This document shows, piece by piece, positions 44,726 to 52,835 of a stretch of DNA of 64,000 nucleotides; within the stretch, counting starts at the first letter, position 1; each line of letters starts with the position of its first letter. Origin of the DNA: JASHUC01 sp035606175 (lineage in GTDB: Bacteria; Pseudomonadota; Gammaproteobacteria; Steroidobacterales; Steroidobacteraceae); contig DATNFW010000103.1 of NCBI GenBank assembly GCA_035606175.1, forward strand, positions 1 to 64,000, read 5' to 3'. The position numbers were made by a program, and so were the translations under genes. The notes below the pieces were generated by a model that did not search any database, had not been told where the DNA came from, and saw nothing but the letters and a program-made list of their open reading frames with translations.

Positions 44726-44755
44726 TTGGTTACAGCGGCCGCCGATTTGGTTACA
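44726..44755 (+). repeat. TTGGTTACA direct repeat just upstream of tRNA-Leu
   Basis: TTGGTTACA occurs at 44726-44734 and again at 44747-44755, 21 bp (two helical turns) apart, ending 5 bp before the tRNA 5' end. The first copy could serve as the -35. It might be a transcription-factor site or overlap the tRNA promoter. Rather close to the tRNA for a full promoter, unless a short leader is processed. Confidence 0.4.
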
Positions 44756-44760
44756 TCGCT

Positions 44761-44847
44761 GCCCGGGTGGCGAAACTGGTAGACGCATGGGACTTAAAAT
44801 CCCTTGGGGGAAACCCCGTGCCGGTTCGACTCCGGCCCCGGGCACCA
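44761..44847 (+). tRNA. tRNA-Leu (anticodon TAA)
   Basis: 87 bases including an encoded CCA. The acceptor stem GCCCGGG pairs with CCCGGGC. The D-arm region is GTGGCGAAACTGGTAGAC, and the anticodon loop CTTAAAA holds TAA at 44795-44797. A long variable arm (CCTTGGGGGAAACCCCGTG) marks class II tRNA, and the T-arm CCGGTTCGACTCCGG is standard. It reads UUA/UUG. The outermost anticodon-stem pair appears to be T-T. Confidence 0.97.
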
Positions 44848-44927
44848 GTTCCGCCCCGACGGGATTGCGATTATCGTAAGCGCTTTCCGGCACTGCGCTC
44901 CGAATCCATCCACCAGCGGAGATTTCC

Positions 44928-45341
44928 ATGTCCCAGGCAGATGCAAAGGATCCGAAGAAACCCTCGCAGACTCTGAGCGATGCGGACATCGCATCCGAGC
45001 GCGTCGTCAGGCGGCGTTCGTTTTTGAGCAGGACCGGACTGCTCGTCGGCGGCGCGCTCGCGGTTGCCACCGGTGTGCGAGCGATCGCTGCGGGAGACGA
45101 TGACCCGGACAAGGACGGCGACGATCCGGTATCCGAGAAGTCGAGCGATCCCGACAAGGGAAAGCGCAAGCGCAGGTCGAGATCCACGGACCCGGATGCG
45201 AAGCGGTCGAGCGACCCGGATGCCAAGAAGGCCGGCGATCCGGACCGCACGGACCCGGGCTCGAAGAGCTCCGGTGACCCTGATGCGCACAAGTCTCCGG
45301 AGACGGACCCGCACAAAGCCCCCGATTCAACCCGATCGTAG
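44928..45341 (+). CDS. Tat-signal protein with Asp-Pro-Asp low-complexity tail
   Basis: 137 residues. A twin-arginine motif (RRRSFLSRTGLLVGGALAV, about 28-47) and hydrophobic core end near ATGVRAIAAG; the mature part is made of about ten irregular DPDxK/SSDPD repeats with Lys, Arg, Ser and no hydrophobic core, so it should be disordered, exported and highly charged. I do not recognise a family. It ends in TAG (45339-45341), directly followed in the same frame by the JmjC-type oxygenase coding sequence. Confidence 0.7.
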   Translation: MSQADAKDPKKPSQTLSDADIASERVVRRRSFLSRTGLLVGGALAVATGVRAIAAGDDDPDKDGDDPVSEKSSDPDKGKRKRRSRSTDPDAKRSSDPDAKKAGDPDRTDPGSKSSGDPDAHKSPETDPHKAPDSTRS

Positions 45342-45350
45342 GAGCGCGGC

Positions 45351-46550
45351 ATCGACGCGCGGCGCGCCGACGGGCTCGCCTGGCTGCTCGATCCGGTCGA
45401 GCCCGGGACGTTTCTTCGCGATTCCTGGGAGCAGCGCCCGCTCGTCGTGCGGCGGGCGAAGCCGGATTATTTCCGCGAGCTGTTGACGCTCGAAGACATC
45501 GATCGCGTCCTCACCACGCTCGATCGCGGCTATCCGGATGTGCTGGTGAAGCACGCCGGTCGCGATATCGTCGCGGGAGACTACACGATCGGTGGCTCGA
45601 AGCTCGACGTAGCGAAGCTCTATCAACTATTCGCAGACGGCGCGACGCTCACGCTGGCCTTCCTGGATACCGTGCTTCCCGCTCTCGAGCGGTTCTGTCG
45701 CGGGATCGAGTTGGAGCTCAGCATGCCGCTGCAGGCGAACGTGTATCTCACGCCCCCGGATGAACAGGGCGCGAAGGTCCACTACGACACGCACGATGTG
45801 TTCGTCCTGCAGGTGTCGGGCTCGAAGCGGTGGACGATCTACGATGCGCCTCTCGCGCTGCCGCTTTCCGGCCAGGCGTTCGACCCGGACGTGCATCGTC
45901 CCGCCGCACCGATCCACGAATTCGAGCTCGGTGCGGGCGATGTCGTGTACATCCCGCGCGGCTGGCTCCACGAGGCTCGGGCGACGAGCGCTACGTCGCT
46001 GCACATCACAGCCGGCGTGCTGCGCTATACCTGGACCGACCTGCTGCTCGAGCTCGTCGCGCGTGTGGCGCTCGAGGAGTCCGCCTTGCGCAGGGCGCTG
46101 CCGGTCGGATTCGCGCGCGAGGGCTTCGATCGCACGGCGGCGCGGGAGACGCTGCGCGGGCTCCTGCTCCAACTGAATGCGCGAGCGGATGCGGACGCGA
46201 TGCTGGATCACTTCATCGAACGGTTCATCGCCGATTGCCCTCCTCTGCTCCAGGGTCAGCTGCGTCAGCTCGATGCGCTGCAGAGTCTGACGATGAAGAC
46301 GCTCCTCGGGGCTCGTCCCGGCGTGGCGCATCGCCTGCGTCGCGACGCGGCAGCGCTCATCGTCGAGCTCTATGGCCGGCGCATCACCTTTCCCGCACAC
46401 ACCGGCGAGGCGGTCGCGTTTGCGCTGACACATGCGCAGTACAGTCTGCGCGAGCTGCCCGGAGAGCTCGATGAGGCGGGACGGCTGGCGCTCGCACGCC
46501 GCCTGGTACGCGAGGGGGTGATTTGGGTTCTTCCGGCGCCGCCCGGGTAG
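45351..46550 (+). CDS. JmjC/cupin-4 oxygenase, ribosomal oxygenase-like
   Basis: About 399 residues in frame with the preceding gene. It has the double-stranded beta-helix with the Fe(II) ligands His144-x-Asp146 in KVHYDTHDVFVLQ and His207 in RGWLHEAR, followed by a helical and winged-helix-like C-terminal region as in RoxA/YcfD. These 2-oxoglutarate oxygenases hydroxylate ribosomal proteins. No ATG, GTG or TTG lies between the upstream TAG and GTG 45447, which would cut off family sequence (GLAWLLDPVEPGTFLRDSWE). The most likely start is an ATC at 45351, 6 nt after GGAG. Confidence 0.85.
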   Translation: MDARRADGLAWLLDPVEPGTFLRDSWEQRPLVVRRAKPDYFRELLTLEDIDRVLTTLDRGYPDVLVKHAGRDIVAGDYTIGGSKLDVAKLYQLFADGATLTLAFLDTVLPALERFCRGIELELSMPLQANVYLTPPDEQGAKVHYDTHDVFVLQVSGSKRWTIYDAPLALPLSGQAFDPDVHRPAAPIHEFELGAGDVVYIPRGWLHEARATSATSLHITAGVLRYTWTDLLLELVARVALEESALRRALPVGFAREGFDRTAARETLRGLLLQLNARADADAMLDHFIERFIADCPPLLQGQLRQLDALQSLTMKTLLGARPGVAHRLRRDAAALIVELYGRRITFPAHTGEAVAFALTHAQYSLRELPGELDEAGRLALARRLVREGVIWVLPAPPG

Positions 46551-46556
46551 CCGAGC

Positions 46557-47192
46557 TCAAATGAGCCCGAGCCGCGCGCCGAGGCGCGCGAGCTGCATGG
46601 CGTTCCTCGCACCGAGCTTCTCGCGGATCGCGGACTGGTGGTTGGCCACGGTCTTCTCCGAGAGGCCGAGTCGCTCGCCGATGTCCTTCAGCGTTTCGCC
46701 TCGCACCAGGAGGCGCAGCACTTCGAACTCGCGCGCCGTGAGCGTCTCGAGTCCCGTCTGCCCGGACGATGCAGTCGACCGAGCCATGTTCGCGGCCACA
46801 TCAGGACTCACGTACCGCTCGCCTCGGGAGACCGCGTGGATCGCTTCGAGAAGGACCTCCGGGGCGCTCGCCTTGCTCAAGTAGCCGAGCGCGCCCGCCT
46901 GCAACGCACGAGAGGAGAAGATCGCATCGTCGTGCATGCTGAACATCAGCACGCGCAGCTGCGGTCTCGCCGCGAGCATGCGGCGCATCGCCTCGATTCC
47001 GCTACTGCCCGGCAGTGCGATGTCCATCACGACGACATCCGGGGAGAGCGCGAACGCCCGTTCACAGGCCTGAGCCGCATTTGCGGCCTCCCCGACGACG
47101 GCGATATCCGGCTCACGCTCGAGGAGACGCCGATAGCCCTCGCGCACTACGGCGTGATCGTCGACGAGCAGCACTCTGACCGCTGAGCTCAT
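46557..47192 (-). CDS. NarL/LuxR-family response regulator
   Basis: 211 residues. A receiver domain with Asp57 in VVVMDIALPGSSGIEA is followed by a LuxR-type helix-turn-helix (LTAREFEVLRLLVRGETLKDIGERLGLSEKTVANHQSAI). It overlaps the kinase gene by 4 nt (ATGA), forming a two-component pair. The pair is divergent from a TonB receptor gene with about 100 bp between starts, so that receptor is a plausible target. Confidence 0.93.
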   Translation of the reverse strand: MSSAVRVLLVDDHAVVREGYRRLLEREPDIAVVGEAANAAQACERAFALSPDVVVMDIALPGSSGIEAMRRMLAARPQLRVLMFSMHDDAIFSSRALQAGALGYLSKASAPEVLLEAIHAVSRGERYVSPDVAANMARSTASSGQTGLETLTAREFEVLRLLVRGETLKDIGERLGLSEKTVANHQSAIREKLGARNAMQLARLGARLGLI

Positions 47193-48136
47193 GCGGGAAT
47201 GCGCGCGTGCAACTCGAAGCCCTTGCCGGGCCTGCTCGAGAGCGTGAGCTCCCCTTCGAGCGCGGCGACGCGCTCGCGCATACCGATGAGTCCGAGCCCC
47301 CGAGTCGGCAGCGAGAGCTCGGCGCCTCGGCCATCGTCGGCGACGGCGAGATGGATCGCCTCGGCCATGGCACCGCCCGGTACGCGCTCGAGTCGAATCA
47401 GGACGTGGCGAGCCGCCGCGTGCTTGGCGATGTTGGTCAGCGCTTCCTGAACGAGCCGGTACAGGGTGAGACCGACGCTCTCCGGCAGCGCCGAAAAATC
47501 TCCGCCGACGGCGAGCTGCACCGACGCCTCCGGAAGTCGTGCTCGCCAGGTTTCGATGCAGTGCTCGAGGGCAGCGGCCAGACCCAATTCATCGAGGCCC
47601 ACGGGACGGAGCTGACGGATGAGGTCGGCCAGCACGCCGTGGATGTGGTCGCAGTTCGCAACGATCGCGCTCGCCCGGTCATGGAGCGCATGTCCATCGA
47701 GCGACCGGCGATCGCGAATGCCGACGGCGTCGATCTTGATCACATTGAGATATTGCCCGAGCTCGTCATGGAGCTCGCGCGCGAGCGATTTGCGCTCGGC
47801 CTCCTGCAGCTCGACGTATTGGTGCGAGAGCCGCCGGTTGTCGGCGAGTGCGGCGGCGAGTTGGGCTTCGGCAACGCGCCGGCGAACGATCTGCCGCCCG
47901 GCATCGCGGTAGCGACGCGCTGCGAACCACGTGAGGCCGGCGGCAAGGACCAGCAGGACGACCGGAAGCTCATCGAGCTGCAGTCGCTCCCACGGCGCAC
48001 TCAGGCGGCGCAGCAGCTCGGCAAAGTTGAACTCCATGCAGAGGACCGTGGCCGCCACGGTCGCCACAGCAACGAGCGTGGCATCGCGCCATGCCGACGC
48101 GAGCCGCGGATCTCCCGAGAGGTTTATTCGAGTCAT
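47189..48136 (-). CDS. NarX/DesK-type sensor histidine kinase
   Basis: 315 residues from ATG 48136. Two membrane helices (about 20-40 and 58-75) with a short loop give almost no periplasmic domain. A coiled coil is followed by the HisKA_3 box His123 in LARELHDELGQYLN and an HATPase (NIAKHAAARHV, ADDGRGAEL, GLGLIGMRERVAAL). It autophosphorylates and feeds the NarL-type regulator downstream. Absence of a distinct sensor domain suggests sensing in the membrane or of a cytoplasmic signal. Confidence 0.9.
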   Translation of the reverse strand: MTRINLSGDPRLASAWRDATLVAVATVAATVLCMEFNFAELLRRLSAPWERLQLDELPVVLLVLAAGLTWFAARRYRDAGRQIVRRRVAEAQLAAALADNRRLSHQYVELQEAERKSLARELHDELGQYLNVIKIDAVGIRDRRSLDGHALHDRASAIVANCDHIHGVLADLIRQLRPVGLDELGLAAALEHCIETWRARLPEASVQLAVGGDFSALPESVGLTLYRLVQEALTNIAKHAAARHVLIRLERVPGGAMAEAIHLAVADDGRGAELSLPTRGLGLIGMRERVAALEGELTLSSRPGKGFELHARIPA

Positions 48137-48254
48137 GCGGTGAACGCTCGCTCGGAGGCGGCTCGATGCGATCAGCTTATCGCAGGCGAATCGCCCGCGA
48201 AATCGGGAAAAACTCCCTTGGGTTTCGCGAGGCGTCGTGGAAGCCTTCGCCACC

Positions 48255-50552
48255 ATGCCGACCCGCGTGCCTGTGAAACGACGACGACTGCTGAGCGCCG
48301 GCGCCGTCGCGCTGCTCGCGCCATGGCTGGGATCGGCCTCCCGAGCCGCCCGCGCAGCGGATGCGCCGCATGCCGCGGTCAGCGCACCCGCCGTACCGCT
48401 GCAGCAGGTCGTCGTCACTGCGCCGCTCGCCGGGAGTGAGACCTCGCTCGATGAGGTTGCCGCGAACGTGCAGCGAGTCACGGCGGCGGATCTCAATCAA
48501 ATCAGCGCGCGCGATGCGACGGACGCTCTCAATCAGCTCTCCGGTAGCATCAATATCAACGACACGCAGGGCAACCCCTTTCAGCCGGATGTGAACTTTC
48601 GCGGATTCGCAGCATCGCCGGTCCTCGGTACGCCTCAGGGCGTGTCGGTGTTCGTCGACGGAGTGCGCGTGAACGAGGTATTCGGCGATGCCGTCAATTG
48701 GGACCTCATTCCCGAATCGGCGATCTCGAGCCTCGAGGTCATCCCCGGCTCCGATCCCGTCTTCGGACTCAATACTCTCGGAGGGGCCGTGACCGTGACG
48801 ACCAAGCGCGGGTTCGACTATCCCGGCACCCGCATCGAGACATACGGCGGCTCGTTCGGCCGCTGGGACACGCAGCTCGACACCGGCGGCCACGGCAAGC
48901 ACTTCGATTACTTCCTGAGCGGCAATCTGTTCGCGGAGCACGGCTGGGGGGATCACAACCCGAGCCGGGTGCGCCAGGGCTTCGGGAAGATCGGCTATCG
49001 CGACGAGGCCAACGATGTGACGCTCGCATTCACCTATGCGGATAACCGTCTCGAAGGCAATCAGACGCTGCCGCTCTCGTTCCTGTCCGATCCGCGGCAA
49101 AGCTACACCTGGCCGGATATTCAGACGGATCGCATGGCGTTCGTGGATTTGAACGCGAGCCACTGGCTGAGCGACGACTGGATGCTGTCGGGGAAGGCCT
49201 ATTACCGCAAGGTGAGCACGGGGGTCCTCAACAGCAACGTCAACGAAGACTTCGATCCCACCCGGCCGATCGGCCCGGGCAATGAGCCGATGGGCAACAT
49301 CATAGAGGCCATCGATCAGTACCGACCGGGAGCGGCCCTGCAGCTGAACGGTCACAGCAACGTCGCGGGTCATCGCAACACCCTGATCGTCGGCGCGAGC
49401 TACGATCGAGGCACGACGGGTTTCCAGCAGCTCGACCAGGAAGCGGGCATCTCGCGCGATACGGCTTCGGGGGCGCCCGAAGTGCTCGGGACTCTGCTGC
49501 ACGCCATCAACGGCTATACGGGCCTCTATCTCACGGATACGCTCGGCCTGACCAAGCGCGTCTTTTTCAACTTCGCGGGCCGCTACAACGACGCGAGCGT
49601 CACGTTCGAGGACCGACTCGGCACCGCTCTCAACGGTCGGCACAGGTTCCGCCGCTTCGACCCCTCCGTCGGGCTCACATTCAACCCGACGCGCTCGCTC
49701 ACGATGTACGTGACCTATGACGAAGGCATGCGAGTCCCGACCCCGGTCGAGCTCACTTGCGCCGACCCGAATGCGCCCTGCAGTCTGCCGAACGCTTTCT
49801 CCGCGGATCCGGCGCTCAAACCGGTCGTGGCCAAAAACATCGAGCTGGGCGCGCGGGGCGCGCTCGGGCCGGGAGTTTCCTTCACCGCGACGCTCTTCAG
49901 GACGAATCTCGAGAACGATATTCAATTCGTCTCGAGTGGTGGCGCGGCGGTGAGCGCGGGTTTCTTCGAGAACGTACCGCAAACGCGCCGGGCGGGATTC
50001 GAGCTCGGGCTCCAAGGCAAAGCCGGCGCGTTCAGCCTGAGCGCGCACTACACCTACCTCGAGGCGACCTTCGAGGCGCCGCTGATCCTCAGCAGCCCCG
50101 ACAACTCGACGGCCGCAGCTCTCAGCTGCTCGACCTGCACGGACATTCAGGTCAGGCCGGGAGATCGAATTCCGGGCCTTCCCAAGCACGTGGTGAAGCT
50201 ACGCGCCGAGTACGCCGTCGGTGCATTCGCGCTCGGTGTGAACGTGCTCGGCCAATCGAGCCTCTACGCGCGGGGCGATGAGAACAATCGGGACGTGAAT
50301 GGACCGATCCCCGGCTTTGCGCTCGTCAATCTCGATGCGCATTACGATGTCTCATCCCGCTGGCACGTCTTTGCGCGGATCGACAATCTGTTCGATCGAC
50401 GTTACTTCAATTACGGACTGCTCGGACAGAACGTGCTCACCGCACCCGGCAATACATTCGATGCCACCGGCACGAGCTGGCGGCCCGAGCAATTTCGGAC
50501 CGTAGGGGCGCCTCTCGGCGCGTGGGTCGGCGTCATCTACGGCGTGCGTTGA
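48255..50552 (+). CDS. TonB-dependent receptor
   Basis: About 765 residues (a GTG at 48237 is an alternative start). The signal peptide KRRRLLSAGAVALLAPWLG ends at RAARAAD. A TonB-box-like QQVVVTAPL precedes the plug domain (about 60-170; GFAASPVLGTPQGVSVFVDGVRVNEVFGD, SIEVIPGSDPVFGLNTLGGAV) and a 22-strand barrel ending in a final strand with GAWVGVIYGVR. Related receptors import siderophores, vitamins, or oligosaccharides; the ligand is unknown. Downstream are DUF1615, DUF8021-like and PQQ quinoprotein genes, all secreted. Confidence 0.92.
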   Translation: MPTRVPVKRRRLLSAGAVALLAPWLGSASRAARAADAPHAAVSAPAVPLQQVVVTAPLAGSETSLDEVAANVQRVTAADLNQISARDATDALNQLSGSININDTQGNPFQPDVNFRGFAASPVLGTPQGVSVFVDGVRVNEVFGDAVNWDLIPESAISSLEVIPGSDPVFGLNTLGGAVTVTTKRGFDYPGTRIETYGGSFGRWDTQLDTGGHGKHFDYFLSGNLFAEHGWGDHNPSRVRQGFGKIGYRDEANDVTLAFTYADNRLEGNQTLPLSFLSDPRQSYTWPDIQTDRMAFVDLNASHWLSDDWMLSGKAYYRKVSTGVLNSNVNEDFDPTRPIGPGNEPMGNIIEAIDQYRPGAALQLNGHSNVAGHRNTLIVGASYDRGTTGFQQLDQEAGISRDTASGAPEVLGTLLHAINGYTGLYLTDTLGLTKRVFFNFAGRYNDASVTFEDRLGTALNGRHRFRRFDPSVGLTFNPTRSLTMYVTYDEGMRVPTPVELTCADPNAPCSLPNAFSADPALKPVVAKNIELGARGALGPGVSFTATLFRTNLENDIQFVSSGGAAVSAGFFENVPQTRRAGFELGLQGKAGAFSLSAHYTYLEATFEAPLILSSPDNSTAAALSCSTCTDIQVRPGDRIPGLPKHVVKLRAEYAVGAFALGVNVLGQSSLYARGDENNRDVNGPIPGFALVNLDAHYDVSSRWHVFARIDNLFDRRYFNYGLLGQNVLTAPGNTFDATGTSWRPEQFRTVGAPLGAWVGVIYGVR

Positions 50553-50603
50553 GCGAGCGCGCGACGCATTCCCGCTTCTGCGGCGATCGGCCCGGCATGC
50601 CCT

Positions 50604-51758
50604 ATGATGCGGGGCATCGTGCGCATTCGTTTCCTTCTGCCGTACGTCGCCGGCTGCGCCCTGATCTTTGCGGGCTGCACCAGCCCGCTGCCGCGAGGCG
50701 GCGGCGGTCCCAGCGGGCAAACACGCACCTCGATAGAGTCTCTGCTGCCGGCGACGGTTTCCGACCGCGCGGGATGGACTGCCGATATGCGCGCCTCGTT
50801 CGCCGCTCTGCGCATTGCGCCGACGCGCGAGCATGTCTGCGCTGCGATCGCGGTGATCGAGCAGGAGTCGGGCTTCCGAGTCGATCCCGTGGTCCCCGAT
50901 CTCGGCCGGCGCGCCCGGCAGGAGATCGATGAGCGCGCGGCGAGCGCCAACGTGCCGGGCGTCCTGGTGCACGCGGCACTCGACTTGAGGTCGTCCAACG
51001 GACGCACGTACGGCGAGCGGATCGGCGCAGCGCGCACGGAGAAGCAGCTCTCCGACACTTACGAGGACTTCATCGGACAGGTGCCGCTCGGGCGGCGCTT
51101 GTTCTCCGGCTGGAATCCGATTCGAACGCGCGGACCGATGCAGGTCAGCGTCGCCTTCGCCGAGCGCTTCGAGCGTATTGCGCCGTATCCGTTTGCAGCG
51201 CGCGGCAGCATTCCCGATGAGCTGTTCACCCGACGCGGGAGCCTCTACTTCGGAATCGCCCATCTGCTCGATTACCAGGCACCGTATGACCGCTACCTGT
51301 TTCGTTTCGCCGACTACAATGCCGGTCAATACGCGAGCCGCAATGCGGCGTTCCAGCGAGCGGCCGCTCTCGCGTCCGGCCAGCCGGTGACGGCGGATGG
51401 CGCGCTGCTCGCGCCCGCAGAGGGGCTGCTCGCAAGCGGGGGCACGCTCCTCGCACGAGATCGCCCGGCCAAGGATGCCGGCCAGACCGAGCGGGTGCTC
51501 GATCGGCTTGCCCCACGCCTTCATCTGACTCCGGCGGAGATCCATTCCGCGCTCGAGCAAAGCACGACGCGGGAATTCGAGCGGACCGAGCTGTACCGGC
51601 GCGTGTTCGCGCTCGCCGAGCGCCGCGGCGGACGGCGCTTGCCGCGCGCCGTCGTCCCGCAGATCCGCCTGCACGGGCCGAAAATCGAACGTGCCCTGTC
51701 CACCGATTGGTACGCGCACCGGGTCGATGGTCGTTTCGAGCGCTGCATGCACGAGTAG
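50604..51758 (+). CDS. DUF1615 lipoprotein
   Basis: 384 residues. The lipobox LIFAGC gives lipidated Cys25. The DUF1615 domain covers most of the rest: IAPTREHVCAAIAVIEQESGFRVDP early on and FRFADYNAGQYASRNAAFQ later. The EQESGF and ADYNAGQ segments resemble lysozyme-like or lytic-transglycosylase folds, so a peptidoglycan role is plausible but not shown. It follows the TonB receptor by 51 nt on the same strand. Confidence 0.8.
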   Translation: MMRGIVRIRFLLPYVAGCALIFAGCTSPLPRGGGGPSGQTRTSIESLLPATVSDRAGWTADMRASFAALRIAPTREHVCAAIAVIEQESGFRVDPVVPDLGRRARQEIDERAASANVPGVLVHAALDLRSSNGRTYGERIGAARTEKQLSDTYEDFIGQVPLGRRLFSGWNPIRTRGPMQVSVAFAERFERIAPYPFAARGSIPDELFTRRGSLYFGIAHLLDYQAPYDRYLFRFADYNAGQYASRNAAFQRAAALASGQPVTADGALLAPAEGLLASGGTLLARDRPAKDAGQTERVLDRLAPRLHLTPAEIHSALEQSTTREFERTELYRRVFALAERRGGRRLPRAVVPQIRLHGPKIERALSTDWYAHRVDGRFERCMHE

Positions 51759-51774
51759 CGCTATATTCGCGCTA
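51756..51774 (+). promoter_or_regulatory. Inverted repeat around a TATATT box before the DUF8021-like gene
   Basis: TAGCG-N9-CGCTA (51756-51774) encloses TATATT (51762-51767), a -10-like hexamer about 35 nt before the start codon at 51801. The first arm includes the TAG of the DUF1615 gene. A repressor binding here would block transcription of the DUF8021-like and PQQ genes. No good -35 is seen. Confidence 0.35.
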
Positions 51775-51800
51775 GTGAGACGGAACGGGGGGAATCGAAC

Positions 51801-52829
51801 GTGATAGCCGACAAGCGCGCGCGCGCGGCATTTGCCGCCGCCTCATTCATCGCGATCGGGTGGGCGGCCTCGCCCGTTCGCGCCGCCGCAAGCTGCGATC
51901 GAGCGTGCCTCGAGCACATCGCGGAGCAATACCTCGCTGCGATGGTCGCTCACGATCCCTCCAAGGCGCCCATTGCTTCGCGGACCCGCTATACGGAGAA
52001 CGGTGTCGAGCTCACACTACCCGACGGCCTCTGGCGCACGGCCGATGGACTCGGCAAGTACCGCCTGTATGTGGCCGATCCCGACAAGGACACGATCGGG
52101 TTCTTTGCGAAGGCGCGCGAGAACGGCGCGCCGGTGCTCGTCGCGACCCGATTGAAGGTGGTCGGGGACAAAATCACCGAGATCGAGAGCGTCGTCGCCC
52201 GGCTCTCCGGAACTATCGGGGGAAGCGCGAGCCCACTCGGGCGCGAGGACCGGCTCGGCGATGAGCCTCGGCCGCAATTCCTCGCGGTCCTGCCGTCCAA
52301 AGAGCGGCGCTCCCCGGCGCGGCTCGCGCAGATCGTCGACCGCTACTTTACGGGCATCGAGAACAATACCGGCGATAAGCCTCCGCCGTTCGCAACCGAC
52401 TGTCTGCGAATCGAGGATGGAGCGCAGACGACGGGCCGGCCGGTCGCAGCCGGCCGCGAGGCCGGGGCGGCGAACTATAGCTGCCGAGAGGCATTCGGTC
52501 TCGGCTACTACCACGAGGACACGCGGTTGCGTAACCGACGCGTGCTCGCCGTCGATACCGAGCGCGGGCTCGTCTACACCGGCGTCTTTCTCGACCATGA
52601 CGCGACGGTGCGCACGTACCATCTCAAGAACGGCCGTCTCGTGACGGTGCGCAACACGGGCCCATGGACGTGGATGGCGCAGGAAGTCTTCGAGGTGAAC
52701 GGGCGCGGTGAGATCAGCCAGGTCGAGGCGGTTCTGCTCAGCGTGCCCTACGGCATGCGCCCGGGATGGAGCACCGGAGTGCATCTGCCGAGCCCCGCCG
52801 CACAACGGGATGGATTCAAAGAGTATTGA
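51801..52829 (+). CDS. Secreted DUF8021-like protein
   Basis: 342 residues. A signal peptide ends near SPVRAAA; the mature protein starts with SCDRACLEHIAEQYLAAMVAHDP and YTENGVELTLPDGLWRTADGL, typical of proteins I know under DUF8021, an NTF2-like secreted family often found near PQQ or TonB genes. The C-terminal half repeats a related beta-rich pattern ending EISQVEAVLLSVPYGMRPGW. Function unknown. It precedes the PQQ quinoprotein gene by 6 nt, so the two are co-transcribed. Confidence 0.75.
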   Translation: MIADKRARAAFAAASFIAIGWAASPVRAAASCDRACLEHIAEQYLAAMVAHDPSKAPIASRTRYTENGVELTLPDGLWRTADGLGKYRLYVADPDKDTIGFFAKARENGAPVLVATRLKVVGDKITEIESVVARLSGTIGGSASPLGREDRLGDEPRPQFLAVLPSKERRSPARLAQIVDRYFTGIENNTGDKPPPFATDCLRIEDGAQTTGRPVAAGREAGAANYSCREAFGLGYYHEDTRLRNRRVLAVDTERGLVYTGVFLDHDATVRTYHLKNGRLVTVRNTGPWTWMAQEVFEVNGRGEISQVEAVLLSVPYGMRPGWSTGVHLPSPAAQRDGFKEY

Positions 52830-52835
52830 TGAATC

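Noticed and set aside
44848..44927. Terminator after tRNA-Leu
   Set aside because: No stable stem with a T-run was found in the 80 bp to the next gene.
48177..50189. Long minus-strand open frame (about 670 codons) opposite the TonB receptor
   Set aside because: The receptor is certain on the plus strand; this frame has no recognisable domain and is a GC-bias shadow.
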